Source: Calamus simplicifolius (Eukaryota > Streptophyta > Magnoliopsida > Arecales > Arecaceae). Taken from it: a stretch of DNA of 64,000 nucleotides. A program made the translations under genes and the position numbers. How positions within the stretch are numbered: the stretch's first letter is position 1; each line of letters begins with the position of its first letter. The notes under the pieces were generated by a model, which had not been told where the DNA came from, ran no database searches, and saw nothing but the letters and a program-made list of their open reading frames with translations. This document shows, piece by piece, positions 34,985-46,465 of this stretch. The stretch is from the NCBI GenBank assembly GCA_900491605.1, contig UESW01005039.1, forward strand, positions 173,192-237,191, in the 5' to 3' direction.

Positions 34985-35500
34985 ACCCCTGACTCACTTT
35001 TTTTGGGTTTCCATAGCCCGACCTTTTCGAACTACACGTAACTCAACCTTCCCCGAGCCACCTGTAGCTCGGCCTCTCCGAGCTCCCATAGCTCGGCTTT
35101 TTCCGAGCCACCTATAGCTCGGCTTCCCCCGAGCCTCCCATAGCCCGACCTTTTCGAACTACACGTAACTCAACCTTCCCCGAGCCACCTGTAGCTCGGC
35201 CTCTCCGAGCTCCCATAGCTCGGCTTTTTTCGAGCTACCTATAGCTCATTTTTCCCGAGCCTCCCACGGCTCGGTTTCTTCGGGCTTCCTATAGCTCGGT
35301 TTCCTCAATTTACTGATGATTTATTCTTCTCCGAGCTACCTATAGCTCGGCTTCCCACGAGCCTCCCATGGCTTGGCTCTCCCCGAGCTTCCCATAGCTC
35401 GACCTTCCCGAGCTTCCCGAAGCTCGGATCCTATGAGCTCCCATAGCTCGGCTTCCCTGAGTTACCTATAGCTTGGACTTCCTGAGTTTCCACAGCTCGA
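34985..35500. repeat. CTCGG/CCGAG hairpin array in the LTR
   Basis: Repeated CATAGCTCGGCTTTTTCCGA-type units in which AGCTCGG pairs with CCGAGCT. A longer block of about 130 bp (CATAGCCCGACC to CCGAGCCTCC) is itself duplicated at the start. The other LTR carries the same array. Confidence 0.85.
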
Positions 35501-35803
35501 CTCCCATGAGCAATCCGCGATTCGACACTCACCTCTGTGGAGCCCGACGCGGGAGAGCCTAGGCCCATCATCACGGAATCCCAAACAAAGAATCATATTA
35601 AAGAGTGGTCTAGGACCTAATATAACTACCTGGGACCTACGCATCTATCAGATCTCAGGCCATCAAAGAGCTCTCCTAGCCGTCGATCCCTCAACGAACA
35701 AGATACGGATCCCATCGGCCTTACAACGGCCTGATTCAATTCATTCCCGTATCCTAACAACCTTCGAACCTTCCAGAAGACGCTCAAGATCCAGGTGATT
35801 GCC

Positions 35804-35810
35804 TATAAAT
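35804..35810 (+). promoter_or_regulatory. Gypsy B LTR TATA box
   Basis: TATAAAT in both LTRs at equivalent positions, followed by a short CT-rich stretch; the probable U3/R promoter. Confidence 0.65.
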
Positions 35811-36137
35811 GCGGCACCCCCAGATTCTCTCAGGTATGCGCTCACAGCCCCTGGCTCACTCTCACTCTCACTCCCACTCTCACTCTCCTCCACTGCTCGT
35901 CGGCGCTCCCCTGGAGCTCCCGATCAGCCACCCCTGGAGAGACTTCCCAGAGAGATCCCTCTCCCCATTTTCTGTTGATCACCGATCCCCACTGACTTGA
36001 GCATCGAAGGGTCTTCCGCGGAGGGCCACCCCCAATGCCTCTCGCGCGAGAACTTCTGTACAGGTCCGCCCAGGATGAAGCCCAGACCAGGAGATCGACC
36101 GCACCCGAGTCGGAGGACAGATCCCGGCGGCAACATA

Positions 36138-36157
36138 TTGGCGCTAGAGGAAGGGCC
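36138..36157 (+). other. Gypsy B primer-binding site (putative)
   Basis: TTGGCGCTAGAGGAAGGGC two to three bases after the LTR end; Gypsy A has the similar TTGACGCGCCAGGAAGG at the same place. The tRNA is not assigned. Confidence 0.65.
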
Positions 36158-36220
36158 TCAAGTCCCGTTAAAACTTGAAGAAAGGAGACAAGGATCTCGA
36201 TCTGGAGTAGAACCTCTCCA

Positions 36221-37738
36221 ATGGCTAATTGGAGAAGAGCAACCTTTGAAGCCCAGGACCAGGTCGTCACTCAAAGACCTGATCCGACAGGCAATACGGT
36301 GTTGCAGCCTCCACTAGTTGAGACCCCATCACCACCAGCCATCCCAGTGACCCATGACCAGTTTGCCACGCTGGTCCAGCAGGTCCAAGCCCTGACTCAC
36401 CTGGTTCAGGAGCGTTTAGCAGCTGCCCCTGCTCCGCACCTTCATAGGGAGGCCGCAGCTCCTTCCTCTCTGGCCACCTCCTCCTCTGGTCTGCATGGAG
36501 CCACGGACCCCCCACACCGACCCAAAGGGGACAAACCGGTCCCGCGAGGCAACTATGACAGGGATCCTCCCATATCTCGATGAGCCCGGACCCTTTCCCC
36601 GGTGTCCTCCCACCATGATTCAATGCTGTCCCTGCGCTCTCCCTGCCCAGCTCCTCCTCTCACTGCTGAAGAGGAGATCTGTCGATAAATCTGAGAGATG
36701 CGTCAGGAGTTGGATGCCGCCAAGCAGGCCCATCCGCCTCAGCCCAAGGCGGAGCAGGGCATCCCTTTCTCCAAAGGGATCATGGAGGAAGTGATTCCCT
36801 CCCATGTCAAACTACCCGCCGTCGAGCCCTACCACGGCTCTTCTGACCCGGATGATCATCTCAGCAGCTTCCGGTCAATAATGATGTTCCACGGAGCATC
36901 CGATGTAATCCTCTGCCGCACCTTCCCCTCCACCCTCAGAGGATCTGTCCGAACCTGGTTCAACGCCTTGAAACCAGGTTCCGTTGATTCATTCGACGAG
37001 CTGAGTCGTCTTTTTATTAGCCAGTTCGTCAGTAGTCGCCGTCACCGACGGAGATCCGACTCCCTCTCTGAAGTTAAGCAGAGAGAGGGGGAGTCCTTGA
37101 GAAACTACCTTGGCCGCTTCAATAAGGCCATGCTAGAGGTGGACCACCTTAATCATGAGGTGGCTATGTCCACCTTGGTGGGGGGAGTTTCGAAGGAGAG
37201 CGACTTCTACCTGGCGATGGAAGTCAGCTACCCCCCAAACCTCTCCGATATGATGGCCCTGGCAGACAAATACGCCAGGGTCGAAGAATCGCGGAGAGTT
37301 GCCCGCACCGAGCTGGCGAAGAAGAAAGAACCCAAAGGTCCTGACAGGCATCGACCTGTCCGTCGGCCAAGTCCACCTCATCGCCAAAGAGCTCCCCCAC
37401 CGCCGCCGAGGAATCGCTCCCAGAGCCCGCCCAGGCGATTCGACCAGTACACTCCGCTCACTGTACCCAGGGCACAAATTCTCATGGAGATAGAGCGCCA
37501 GTTCCCCCGACCAGCTCCTCTCCGAGGGAACCCAACCGAGAAGGACCCCGCCAAATACTGCCGCTACCACCGGGAGCACGGCCATGACACTAAGAAATGC
37601 TGGCAGCTGAAAAATGAGATTGAGAGGCTGATTCAACGAGGCCAACTGAACCAATTCAGGAGGGCACTCGAGCCAGGACAAGGGGGGATCACCAGCCCGA
37701 GCTTCAACAACCTCCTCCTCCACCAAATCCGCCTATAA
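36221..37738 (+). pseudogene. Gypsy B gag pseudogene
   Basis: Starts at MANWRRATFEAQDQ; the frame 36221-36583 and the frame 36698-37738 are in the same phase, separated by three stop codons (TGA at 36581, then TAA and TGA just before 36698). The second part holds the retrotransposon gag core (PYHGSSDPDDHLSSF, TFPSTLRGSVRTWFNALKPG, EVKQREGESLRNYLGRF), an arginine/proline-rich linker and the knuckle CRYHREHGHDTKKCWQLK. A G-run near 37680 shifts the frame relative to pol. Confidence 0.9.
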
Positions 37739-40700
37739 TCGGCCACATCAACATGATTGAGGAGGCCGGCGGCTCGAGCTCCAGAAATGATGACGAAGGA
37801 TCGGCGCCAAAGAAAGCACGGACGGGCGAGCTCTTCTTCTCCGACGATGATCTCCGAGGGATACAGTTTCCCCATGACGATGCGCTAGTTGTATCCCTCA
37901 ATTTAAATGACTATGATGTAAGCCGGATCCTCGTTGACAGTGGAAGTTCTGTGAATGTTTTGTACCTCGATGTGTTTGCCAAGATGAGACTGCTCATGGA
38001 AAACCTTCGAGCCGTGGATTCCACCCTAATGGGATTCACAGGTGACGTTGTCATCCCGGAAGGGGTCGTAACCTTAACGGTTCGCGCGGGAACCTGGCCC
38101 CTTGTGGCCACTGTTCACACGGACTTCCTAGTAACTAAACTCAGGTCACCATACAATGCAATATTTGGGAGACCCGGCCTGATGTCCCTCAAGGCAGTTG
38201 TCTCCATCCCACACCTGCCTATGAAATTCCCCACCAGGCAGGAAGTTGGAGTTATCCAAGGAAGCCAAACCATGGCTCGACAGTGCTTTGTCACCAGCCT
38301 ACAGTCTAGAATGCCGGAGGTTGATGGGCTGGATGCTTGGGAGGATTTCACCGAACAGCGGGGAGAGCCAGTCGAGGAACTGGAAGAAGTGCCGCTGGAC
38401 GAGGCTCGTTCCGACCGAACCATAAAGATTGGGTCGTTGCTGAAAGGCGAACCTCGGCAGGAGCTGATCAACTTCCTCCGGAGTAACGCCGATGTTTTCG
38501 CTTGGTCCGCCTCCAACATGCCGGGAATCGGTCATGAGGTCCTCGTCCACCGCCTTAACATGGACGGGATGTACCGGCCCGTCAAACAAAAGAAGAGGAG
38601 CTTTGCCCCAGAGCGGCAGAGGGCTATTGAAGAGGAGGTTGATAAACTCATCAAGGCAAACTTTGTCCGAGAGGTAAATTACCCGAACTGGCTATCGAAT
38701 GTCATCATGGTGAAGAAGTCGAACGGCAAGTGGCGGATTTGCATCGACTTCACCGACCTCAACAAAGCCTGCCCGAAGGACAGCTTCCCTCTCCCTCAGA
38801 TTGATCAACTTGTGGACGCCACCTCGGGTCATCAAATGCTGACATTCATGGACGCATACTCCGGCTACAACCAGATTCGGATGGCCCCCGAAGATGAAGA
38901 AAAGACCGCCTTCATAACCGATCGAGGTACTTACTGTTACCGTATTATGCCTTTTGGTCTTAAAAATGCAGGAGCACCTACCAAAGGCTGGTCAATAAAG
39001 TATTCAAAGACCAAATTGGCCGGAACATGTAGGTGTATATCGACGACATGCTGGTCAAAAGCAAAGAAGCATCACAGCACGTCGAGGACCTGTCGGAGAG
39101 CTTTGCAACACTCTGCAAGTATCAGATGAAGCTCAATCCGACTAAGTGCGCCTTCGGCGTTAACTCCGAGAAGTTCCTCGACTTCATGATCTTCCAGCGG
39201 GGGATCGAAGCTAACCCCCAGAAGATCCAAGCTCTTCAATAGATGGCGCCTCCGGCATCTATTAAAGAAGTCCAGCGCCTAACCGGGAGGATAGCGGCTC
39301 TCAACCGCTTCGTGGCGCGCTCAGCCGAATGATGCCTCCCCTTCTTCAAAACTCTCCGATCGGCTAAGAACTTCCAGTGGACCCCCGAGTGTCAAAAATC
39401 ATTCCAAGATCTCAAGAAGTACCTCGGCTCTCCCCCACTCCTCAGCAGTCCAAATCCTGGCGAGACACTATTCCTATATCTGGCTGTTTCAGAAGGTACC
39501 GTTTGCTCGGTACTGGTCAGGGAAGAAAATAAGGTCCAGAAGCTAATTTATTATGTTAGCAGGCTACTCCGCGATGCGGAGACAAGATACAGCCGAATTG
39601 AAAAGATGGTGTTGGCCTTGATCACCTCAGTTTGGAAGTTGCGGCCGTACTTCCAGGCGTATTCTGTGATAGTCCTGACCGACCAACCCATCAAGGCGGT
39701 GGTCCACCGCCCGGAGACATCAGGGAGAATGACTAAGTGGGCCATCGAGCTGAGCGAGCATGATATCCATTTTCAGCCTCGCTCGGCCATCAAAGCTCAG
39801 GTGTTAGCCAATTTCCTCCTCGAGTGTACCATCACAGAGGATAGCTCCACCCCCGACTCCCCCGAGGAACCAAAAACTGACGCCCGGTGGCTCCTTCATG
39901 TCAACGGGTCATCCAACGCTCATCGCTCCGGTGTGGGCTTGGTTCTCACCAGTCCGGAGGGGGTGACCTTTGAATATGGCGTCCGCTTCTCCTTCTCAGC
40001 CTCTAACAATGAAGCTGAGTATGAAGCCTTGCTGGCCGGTCTCCGAATCGCCCGTAGCCTTAAGGTGGAGAAACTTAATGCCTTCACCGACTCCCAACTA
40101 GTGGCAGGTCATGTGCGAGGGGAGTTTGAAGCTCGGGAACCGAACATGATCCGATATCTCCAAGAGGTTCGGAGCCTACTCTCCCATTTTTCGAATTCGA
40201 GATTATTCAGATTCCTAGATCTGAGAATGCCTACCGACCTATTGTCTCGGTTGGCAACGGTGGAATCTATGGACGCCGAGCAAAAATTTCATCTGGAGAT
40301 CTTAGAGAGACCTAGTGTCGCGGAAGCCGACCGAGTAATGCAAGTTGAGGCCGAGCCATCATGGTTCGACCCTATTCTGAGGTACCTCAAAGAAGGGTCA
40401 CTTCCGTCCGACCGAAGAGAAGCCAAAAGGCTAAAGCTGCAGGCCACCCATTATGTGTTGATCGACGACCAGCTCTACAAGCGGTCCTTCTCCATGCCAT
40501 TGCTCAGATGTCTTCACCCGTCTGAAGAAGATTATGCCCTCCGCGAGTGCATGAGGGGATTTGCGGCAACCATCTAGGAAGTCAGTCCCTATGTCACAAG
40601 GTGCTATATCAAGGCTACTATTGGTCGACCATGCAGAAGGATGCAGACGACCTTGTCCGAGCCTGCGACCCATGCCAGAGGCACTCAAGCATTTAGAGGC

Positions 40701-41592
40701 TCCCCTCCGCTAGCCTGGTTCCCATATCCTCCAATTAGCCCTTTGCCAAGTGGGGGATGGGCATCCTCGGCCATTTCCGCTCGCCATGGGACAGCAGAAA
40801 TTTCTATTCGTCGCCATCGATTATTTCACTAAATGGGTCGAGGCGGAGGCGGTTGCACAAATAACCGAAGCACGGGCCAGGGATTTCGTATGGAGGTCCA
40901 TCATCTGCCGTTTCGGCCTCCCGCACACTATAATCACTGACAACGGCATGCAATTCGACAATCCGAAGTTTTGCCAGTTCTGCGAAGAGCATGGGATCCG
41001 TCACCACCTTACCTTGGTCAGGCATCCGCAAGCCAACGGAGCAGCCGAAGTAACCAACCGGACTTTGCTTCAAGGGATCAAAGCTTGGCTCTCCAGGGCC
41101 TGAGGCATGTGGGCAGACGAGTTGCACCATGTACTATGGGCCTACCGCACCACCCCAAGAGTACCCATAGGCAAAACCCCATTCCGGATGGCCTTCGGCA
41201 CAAAGGCCGTTATCCCAGTGGAGATAAGTCTCCCTTCTCTGCGGGTGGAAAGCTACTCGGAGGAAGCCAGCGATGAGCAGCTCTGTACCAACCTCGACCT
41301 GATAGAGGAGGTTAGAGTGAAAGCTCGGATCAGAGTGGCTGCCTATCAGCAAAGGGTGGCCCGCTACCACGCCTCCAGAGTCAAAGGGAAAGCTTTCTTG
41401 CCCGGCGACCTCGTTCTTCGGAAAGCATCTGTCTCCAAACCGCTAGAGTAAGGAAAGCTGGCACCAAACTGGGAAGGCCCCTACCAAGTAGCGGAGATTG
41501 TTGTACCGGGGACCTACAAGCTGCAAGATCTAAGCGAAAAATTCATCCCTCAAACGTGGAGTTCGGACAATCTCCATAAGTATTATCAGTAG
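37739..41592 (+). pseudogene. Gypsy B pol pseudogene (protease, RT, two RNase H, integrase)
   Basis: Protease with VDSGSSVNVLYLDVF near 37933; RT with WRICIDFTDLNKACPKDSFP, MDAYSGYNQIRM and YIDD at 39036-39047; Gypsy RNase H at 39240-39830; archaeal-type RNase H at 39890-40200 (EGVTFEYGVRFSF, NNEAEYEALLAGLR, FTDSQLVAGHVRG); integrase with CDPCQRH near 40665 and the D,D,E residues in AIDYFTKWVEAE (40816), ITDNGMQF (40935) and NGAAEVTNRT (41035). Breaks: frameshift near 38972, stops at 39030, 39241 and 39330, frameshift near 40545, stops near 40695, 41101 and 41450. The frame ends at TAG 41592. Dead as it stands. Confidence 0.92.
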
Positions 41593-41739
41593 GGTACACC
41601 CTTTATAGGCTCACCTTATTATACTTTTTGTCGGCACATGTTTCATAATTTACAATATGAATCACCACACATTATGTCGCCAAAAATTGTGAAAAGAAAC
41701 AGGTGCTGCTTACCAATTCTCGGCACGACCGAGTTACCT

Positions 41740-42720
41740 GTTTAAACAGGAAATCTCCGAACCTTGACTGGGCCGAGCAACAAATCTCTGAACCTCGGCT
41801 GGGCCGAGCAACAAAATCTCCGAACCTCGGCAGGGCCGAGCAACAAAATCTCCGAACTTCGGCAGGACCAAGCAACTAATCTCCGAACCTCGGCAGGGCC
41901 GAGCAACAAAATCTCCGAACCTCGGCAGGGCCGAGCAACAAAATCTCCGAACCTCGACAGGGCCAAGCAACTAATCTCCGAACCTCGGCAGGGCCGAGCA
42001 ACTAATCTCCGAACCTCGATAGGGCCGAGCAACAAAATCTCCGAACCTTGGCCCTAACCTCGGAAGGGCCAAGCAACTAATCTCCGAACCTCGGCAGGGC
42101 CGAGCAACTAATCTTCGAACCTCGGCAGAGCCGAACAACAAAATCTCCGAACCTCGGTAGGGCCGAGCAATAAAATCTCCGAACCTCGGCAGGGCCGAGT
42201 AACAAAATCTCCGAACCTCGGCAGGGCCGAGCAATAAAATCTTCGAACCTCGGCAGGGCCGAGCAACAAATCTTCGAACCTCGGCAGGGCCGAGCAACTA
42301 ATCTCCGAACCTCGGCAGGGCCGAGCAATAAAATCTCCGAACCTCGGCAGGGCCGAGCAACTAATCTCCGAACCTCGGCAGGGCCGAGCAACAAAATCTT
42401 TGAACCTCGGTAGGGCCAAGCAACAAAATCTCCGAACCTCGGCAGGGCCCAGTAACAAAATCTCCGAACCTCGGCAGGGCGGAGCGACTAATCTCCGAAC
42501 CTCGGCAGGGCCGAGCAACAAAATCTTCGAACCTCGGCAGGGCCGAGCAACAAAATCTCCGAACCTCGGCAGGGCCGAGCAACAAAATCTCCGAACCTTG
42601 GCAGGGCCAAGCAACTAATCTTCGAACCTCGGCAGGGCCGAGCAACAAAATCTCAGAACCTTGGCAAGGCCAAGCAACTAATCTCCGAACCCCGGCAGGG
42701 CCAAGCAACGAAGTCCCCGA
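41740..42720. repeat. Hairpin minisatellite of about 30 units, 31-32 bp each
   Basis: The unit is CCTCGGCAGGGCCGAGC followed by AACAAAATCTCCGAA or AACTAATCTCCGAA. Each unit contains a perfect 6-bp stem CTCGGC/GCCGAG with a 3-nt loop. It lies just 3' of the pol stop. Stop-free frames such as the 168-codon one on the minus strand are by-products of the repeat length. Confidence 0.95.
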
Positions 42721-43398
42721 ACCTCGGATAGGCCGAACATTTTATCCCCGAACCTAGACGGGGCCACAATCTCTGAAGCCCCGGCCAAAACCGGAGTGCA
42801 TAAGCCTTGGCCAAAGTCAAGGGGTATATTCTGCTACTGGAAATCTCAGCCAAAGCCGAAGAACGTCCTTGACTATCGAATTCCTTGGGCCAACCGAGCG
42901 ATATTCCTGCACCCTGGCCATGCCCGATGCTCGAATCCTCGGCCAAACGAGCAAAGTCTTCACGCTTTAGCCACACCCCAAGGCATCGTTTGAAGCCGAG
43001 TGACCTCTCGGATACCCCAAAATAAAAACCCCCCGATACTCCGGCAGAAGTAAAGGATCTCCTTCTAAGGACCCCCTAGGTCCGCCACTGGTCCAAACAG
43101 AGACCAGCGACCCCCCAAAACTTGGTTCGGATTCGGGCAGCTGACAAGCCCCGACCGACCTAAACATCCTTCTAAACTATGTTTGGATTTGGGTAGCTTA
43201 CGTGCCCTGACTAAACCCAACTGCGGTCTCCTAAAACTTAGCTCGAACTCGGGCAGCTGATAAATCCCAATCAACGCTGGCAAATGTTTTGGAGACAACA
43301 GCAGATGCACCATATGCAAAATCTTCATTTTCATTGACTGAAAAAGAAAAAACAACAACAGTGAAAAGAAAAGTAAAAAGAGCCCTCACAGGGGCTTA
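42721..43398. other. Gypsy B 3' region between the minisatellite and antisense ORF 1
   Basis: Degenerate CCTCGGCC-type units fade out by about 42950. After that come three diverged units of an about 70-bp motif around GACCGACCTAAAC and TTCGGGCAGCTGA. No gene seen. Confidence 0.6.
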
Positions 43399-43695
43399 CT
43401 ATCTTCCCCGGGAGTTGCCGGGCCCTCCCTGTGCCGAGTCTTCCAAACGCCGGGACAGCTCGGCGACTCGTTGGTGGAGGGATGCTATCTCCTCCCTCTG
43501 CTGGTCCACCACCCGGCGAAGGGCTTTTGCCTCCCTCTCGGAAATGGTGAGGTACTCTTCAACCACCTTTTCGAGCCGTTCATGGCTTGCAAAGGCGGAC
43601 GCCAAGGACATGGCGTCGACAAGTATGGCGGTGCGATTCCCCTGAGAACTTCCATGACCGCCGTTGGATGATTGTCCCCCACCTTGAGAAGCCAT
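43399..43695 (-). CDS. Antisense ORF 1 of Gypsy B: intact 98-aa coiled-coil protein
   Basis: Complete frame from ATG 43695 to a stop at 43399. The N-terminus is Ser/Gly/Gln-rich (MASQGGGQSSNGGHGSSQG); residues about 30-85 are a strong heptad pattern (SHERLEKVVEEYL, AKALRRVVDQQREEIASLHQ, RVAELSRRLED), then a Gly/Arg tail. A TATAAATA box lies 62 bp upstream on the same strand. The frame is uninterrupted while every sense gene of the element is broken. I do not recognise a family; it could be a short regulatory or gag-like coiled coil, or a chance frame. Confidence 0.6.
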   Translation of the reverse strand: MASQGGGQSSNGGHGSSQGNRTAILVDAMSLASAFASHERLEKVVEEYLTISEREAKALRRVVDQQREEIASLHQRVAELSRRLEDSAQGGPGNSRGR

Positions 43696-43756
43696 ATCAG
43701 AAGTTGTTTAAAGACTAAACCGAAAGGATGGTAAACACCAGCACCCCACTCATCCG

Positions 43757-43764
43757 TATTTATA
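43757..43764 (-). promoter_or_regulatory. Antisense TATA box upstream of antisense ORF 1
   Basis: TATAAATA on the minus strand, 62 bp before the ATG at 43695, a spacing compatible with a start site about 30 bp downstream. Confidence 0.55.
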
Positions 43765-44700
43765 CTCCTCAGGCGAGTATCTCGATCAGTCGGGTCATAA
43801 ATACCGACCCATGGGAATTCGCCACGTGTCGCCGCTTTAACTGGCGGCCACAGGACCCGAAGGGCCACGCCCCTTTCCGAGCAAGATCAGTAAATGTCGA
43901 CGAATTGTTCGAGAACCCCCCTCCTTCTCTAGAGACGGGGTACCTCCCGATCTGCCGGGCCCTCACAGTAAATGCCCTCAACACTCCCCTAAGCTCTCCT
44001 AAATCGGCCGCCCTTTGGAAAATGTGAAGAAGAAAGAGCGCCAGCACCTGACGATAATTCGCTCCCTTGAGAGTGGCCAAATCATAAATGAAGGGCGTAC
44101 CCATGTGCCGCCCGTTCCGCCTTGACACTCCTCACCGAGCCTCGTAGGGACCAGGTGCCACGACTCACAGTGACAACTAAGTCATCTCTCCGAGCTCTAA
44201 ATCTCCAAACCTTGGCTGGGCCGAGTTACCATTCTCCGAACCTCGGCTAGGCCGAGTAACCATTCTTCGAACCTCGGCAGGGCCGGGCTACAAATCTCCG
44301 AACCCCAATAAGGTCGAGTCATGAATCTCCGAGCTTCGGCCAGAGCCAAGGAATATGTCCTACCGCCGAACAGTCTCCAAATTTCCGTCTGGATCTAGGC
44401 GGCTTACAAGCCCCGACTGGCTCGGATAACGCGGGATCTTCGTCCAAAAACGAACGAGGTGTCCTTATGCTTCGTTTTGTCGCCAACAACAACAACTCTT
44501 GGCACAAAAGAAATAGAAATTGAGAAAAAGAACAAAACTTTCTTTATTTCATTGCCATCGAAACTGATTACAACCGCCTGAGAGGCATTACAAGAGCATT
44601 GAAATGCATAAAATAAAGACGAGTACAAAACTCGGGCAAACTGCTCCAAAGCAGATCTGGGCAACTGTGATGCTCCGACGTCCGGACCGACAAATTAGAC
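43765..44700. other. Gypsy B 3' region, spacer with a few hairpin units
   Basis: 44195-44345 carries about four diverged CGAACCTCGGCTAGGCCGAG units of the main minisatellite. The remainder shows no gene I recognise. Confidence 0.6.
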
Positions 44701-44768
44701 AAATCCGAACTGTCAGCTCGAGCCGATAATGGGCAGACGACATGGACCAACCGTTGCGACCAGCTTCG

Positions 44769-45125
44769 TTAAATAATGATATCTCGGCGACCCAACCGGG
44801 ATATCAGAATAATCGGAAAGGGTGGATGGGATATTACCCCAAACCACCCGACCGAGAGGCCCCCCGACGAGTAGGAAGGAAGCTCGCAGGCCCTGGCGCC
44901 AGAACGCTCCCCCAAACCGGGTGTGTACTGCTCCACCTTGCCCAAACTCAAAGGCAAGGTACCTGCAGGCGACACACCATCACCCCCTCCCCATGTGGCG
45001 AAAGATTCCCTAGGCGGGCAAGCCCAGGAATCCGGGCCAAGGGAGGAGGAGAAATTCACGCGAGTCATGGGGAGCCCTCGTACACTTCCTACCGTACGTC
45101 CCCAAGGGGGAACCACAAAGGACAC
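44769..45125 (-). CDS. Antisense ORF 2 of Gypsy B (118 aa, hypothetical)
   Basis: Open frame MSFVVPPWGRTVGSVRG to a stop at 44769 after RRDIII, rich in Gly, Ser and Pro. A TATAAAAA motif lies on the same strand at 45388-45381, about 255 bp upstream. No family recognised. The opposite strand also has a 206-codon frame here, so the openness may reflect GC-rich composition. Weak call. Confidence 0.25.
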   Translation of the reverse strand: MSFVVPPWGRTVGSVRGLPMTRVNFSSSLGPDSWACPPRESFATWGGGDGVSPAGTLPLSLGKVEQYTPGLGERSGARACELPSYSSGGLSVGWFGVISHPPFPIILISRLGRRDIII

Positions 45126-45380
45126 ACGAGAAGCGCATACGTGCGCTCTCCGTGTGATCTCTGTGGCCCTCCTGTGCGCTCTCCATATGATCTCCAGGAC
45201 TCATCCCCTAAGGGCGAACCACTCTCCAACGGCTCCTTCATCACCCCAACTATCCTGGGGAAAGCGGCTCACGAAAAGAAATTCGGTCCTTCCACTCGAA
45301 ACCCCAGAGAGATGGGCATCGTGGAAACTCTCACAGGGAAGGAAACTTTGGGGATGGCCTAACACGACCCCTCTTTCCCC

Positions 45381-45388
45381 TTTTTATA
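45381..45388 (-). promoter_or_regulatory. Antisense TATA-like motif
   Basis: TATAAAAA on the minus strand, followed by GGGGAAAGAGGGG. Possible promoter for transcription toward 44700. Confidence 0.4.
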
Positions 45389-45959
45389 GGCAAAAATGAA
45401 CCGAGAGCAGCTATCAAGGCAGAAAGCCCCGAGATTCAAAATACCTAACCCATGCCACCACGTGGCCTCCCAGGATGAAAGCAGCGCCCCCCCATTGCAC
45501 GCCAAGCACGTCGCCCGAACCATGACGCATGCCGAAAGATTACTTCTGACCCCGGATCGCGAGCTTTTAATGTATAAAACCGTCCGCCGACCTTGCGGAT
45601 ACTAGCAGATCCGGGAGATCATCCTACGAAAATGACATCCTCCAATGGCAGGCAAACGCTTGCGTCATACGCCAAAATAACCCGCGTGGGAAAAGATCAA
45701 CGGAATAAAAGCCTCTCGGAAGGCGCTAGAGCAGCTTTTTGCTGGCGTCAAAGCCGTATCATCTATTTCGGCAAAACGAAAATTGACTTGCCTGATAAAG
45801 GACATGACGCTGACAAGGCAATGAAGGGGCGCGGATGCCGAGCGTTCCTCGGTAATGACCCCCCGGTCTGGTTGCGTGTGAGGCCTAGGCATCGCCTAAT
45901 GCCCCCTTTTAGGGCCAAAGCTGTTTCTATACTTCGAAACTAACCGAAGTATCTGCTAC

Positions 45960-46250
45960 CAGCCGAGATATCCCATCCCTTGGCCCTAGCCGAGACATCT
46001 CATCCCTCGGCCCTAGCCGAGCCACTTTGTCCCTCGGCCCTAGCCGACCCATTTCGTTCCTCGGCCCTAGCCGAGTTACTTTGTCCCTCGGCCCTAGCCG
46101 ACCCATTTCGTTCCTCGGCCCTAGCCGAGTTACTTTGTCCCTTCCTCGGCCTTAGCCGAGTTACTTTGTCCCTCGGCCCTAAAAAAGCTATCTCATTCTT
46201 CGGACTTGGTCGAACCACCGTGTCATTCGGCCTAAGCTGAGTTAAATCGT
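45960..46250. repeat. Second hairpin minisatellite in the Gypsy B 3' region
   Basis: Eight or more units of CCCTCGGCCCTAGCCGAG plus TTACTTTGT or CCATTTCGT, about 28 bp each. The stem is CTCGGC/GCCGAG again, here with the 4-nt loop CCTA. Confidence 0.9.
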
Positions 46251-46465
46251 CTCTCAACCTCCTTTTATACCAGGCTACATTGTCGTCCGACCTTTTCATC
46301 GAGACAATCCCTATGCCTTGGCCTCTGCTAGGATGTTCCTCCAAAATTCGAGACAAGAAACCATCCAGGGAAGACAAACAAATGAAAAACGACTAATCCA
46401 TTTATTGATTTCCAGTCGAACTACAAGACAAAAGAAAGGAAAAGCACATATAGTCCCCCAAAGGG

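Larger units (their letters stand above)
34857..36135 (+). repeat. Gypsy B 5' LTR
   Basis: 1,279 bp, nearly identical to 50009-51284 apart from scattered substitutions and small indels. Contains the CTCGG/CCGAG hairpin array at 34985-35500, a TATAAAT box at 35804-35810 about 330 bp from the end, and a CT-rich leader. Confidence 0.95.

Noticed and set aside
35842..36623. Minus-strand frames of 142 and 118 codons over the Gypsy B LTR end and gag
   Set aside because: Opposite-strand shadows of the leader and gag; no motifs.
41742..42708. Several long overlapping frames (up to 168 codons) on the minus strand and 72-97 codons on the plus strand
   Set aside because: They are the hairpin minisatellite read in successive frames; the unit lacks stops and the peptides are repeats (VRRFCCSALPRFGDF).
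44742..45399. Plus-strand frames of 206 and 158 codons
   Set aside because: Two overlapping frames without family motifs in GC-rich element sequence; the minus strand has the TATA motif. Neither is convincing.
41740..46250. CRISPR-like appearance of repeats with a palindromic core
   Set aside because: No unique spacers, variable units, no cas genes, and a plant retrotransposon context.
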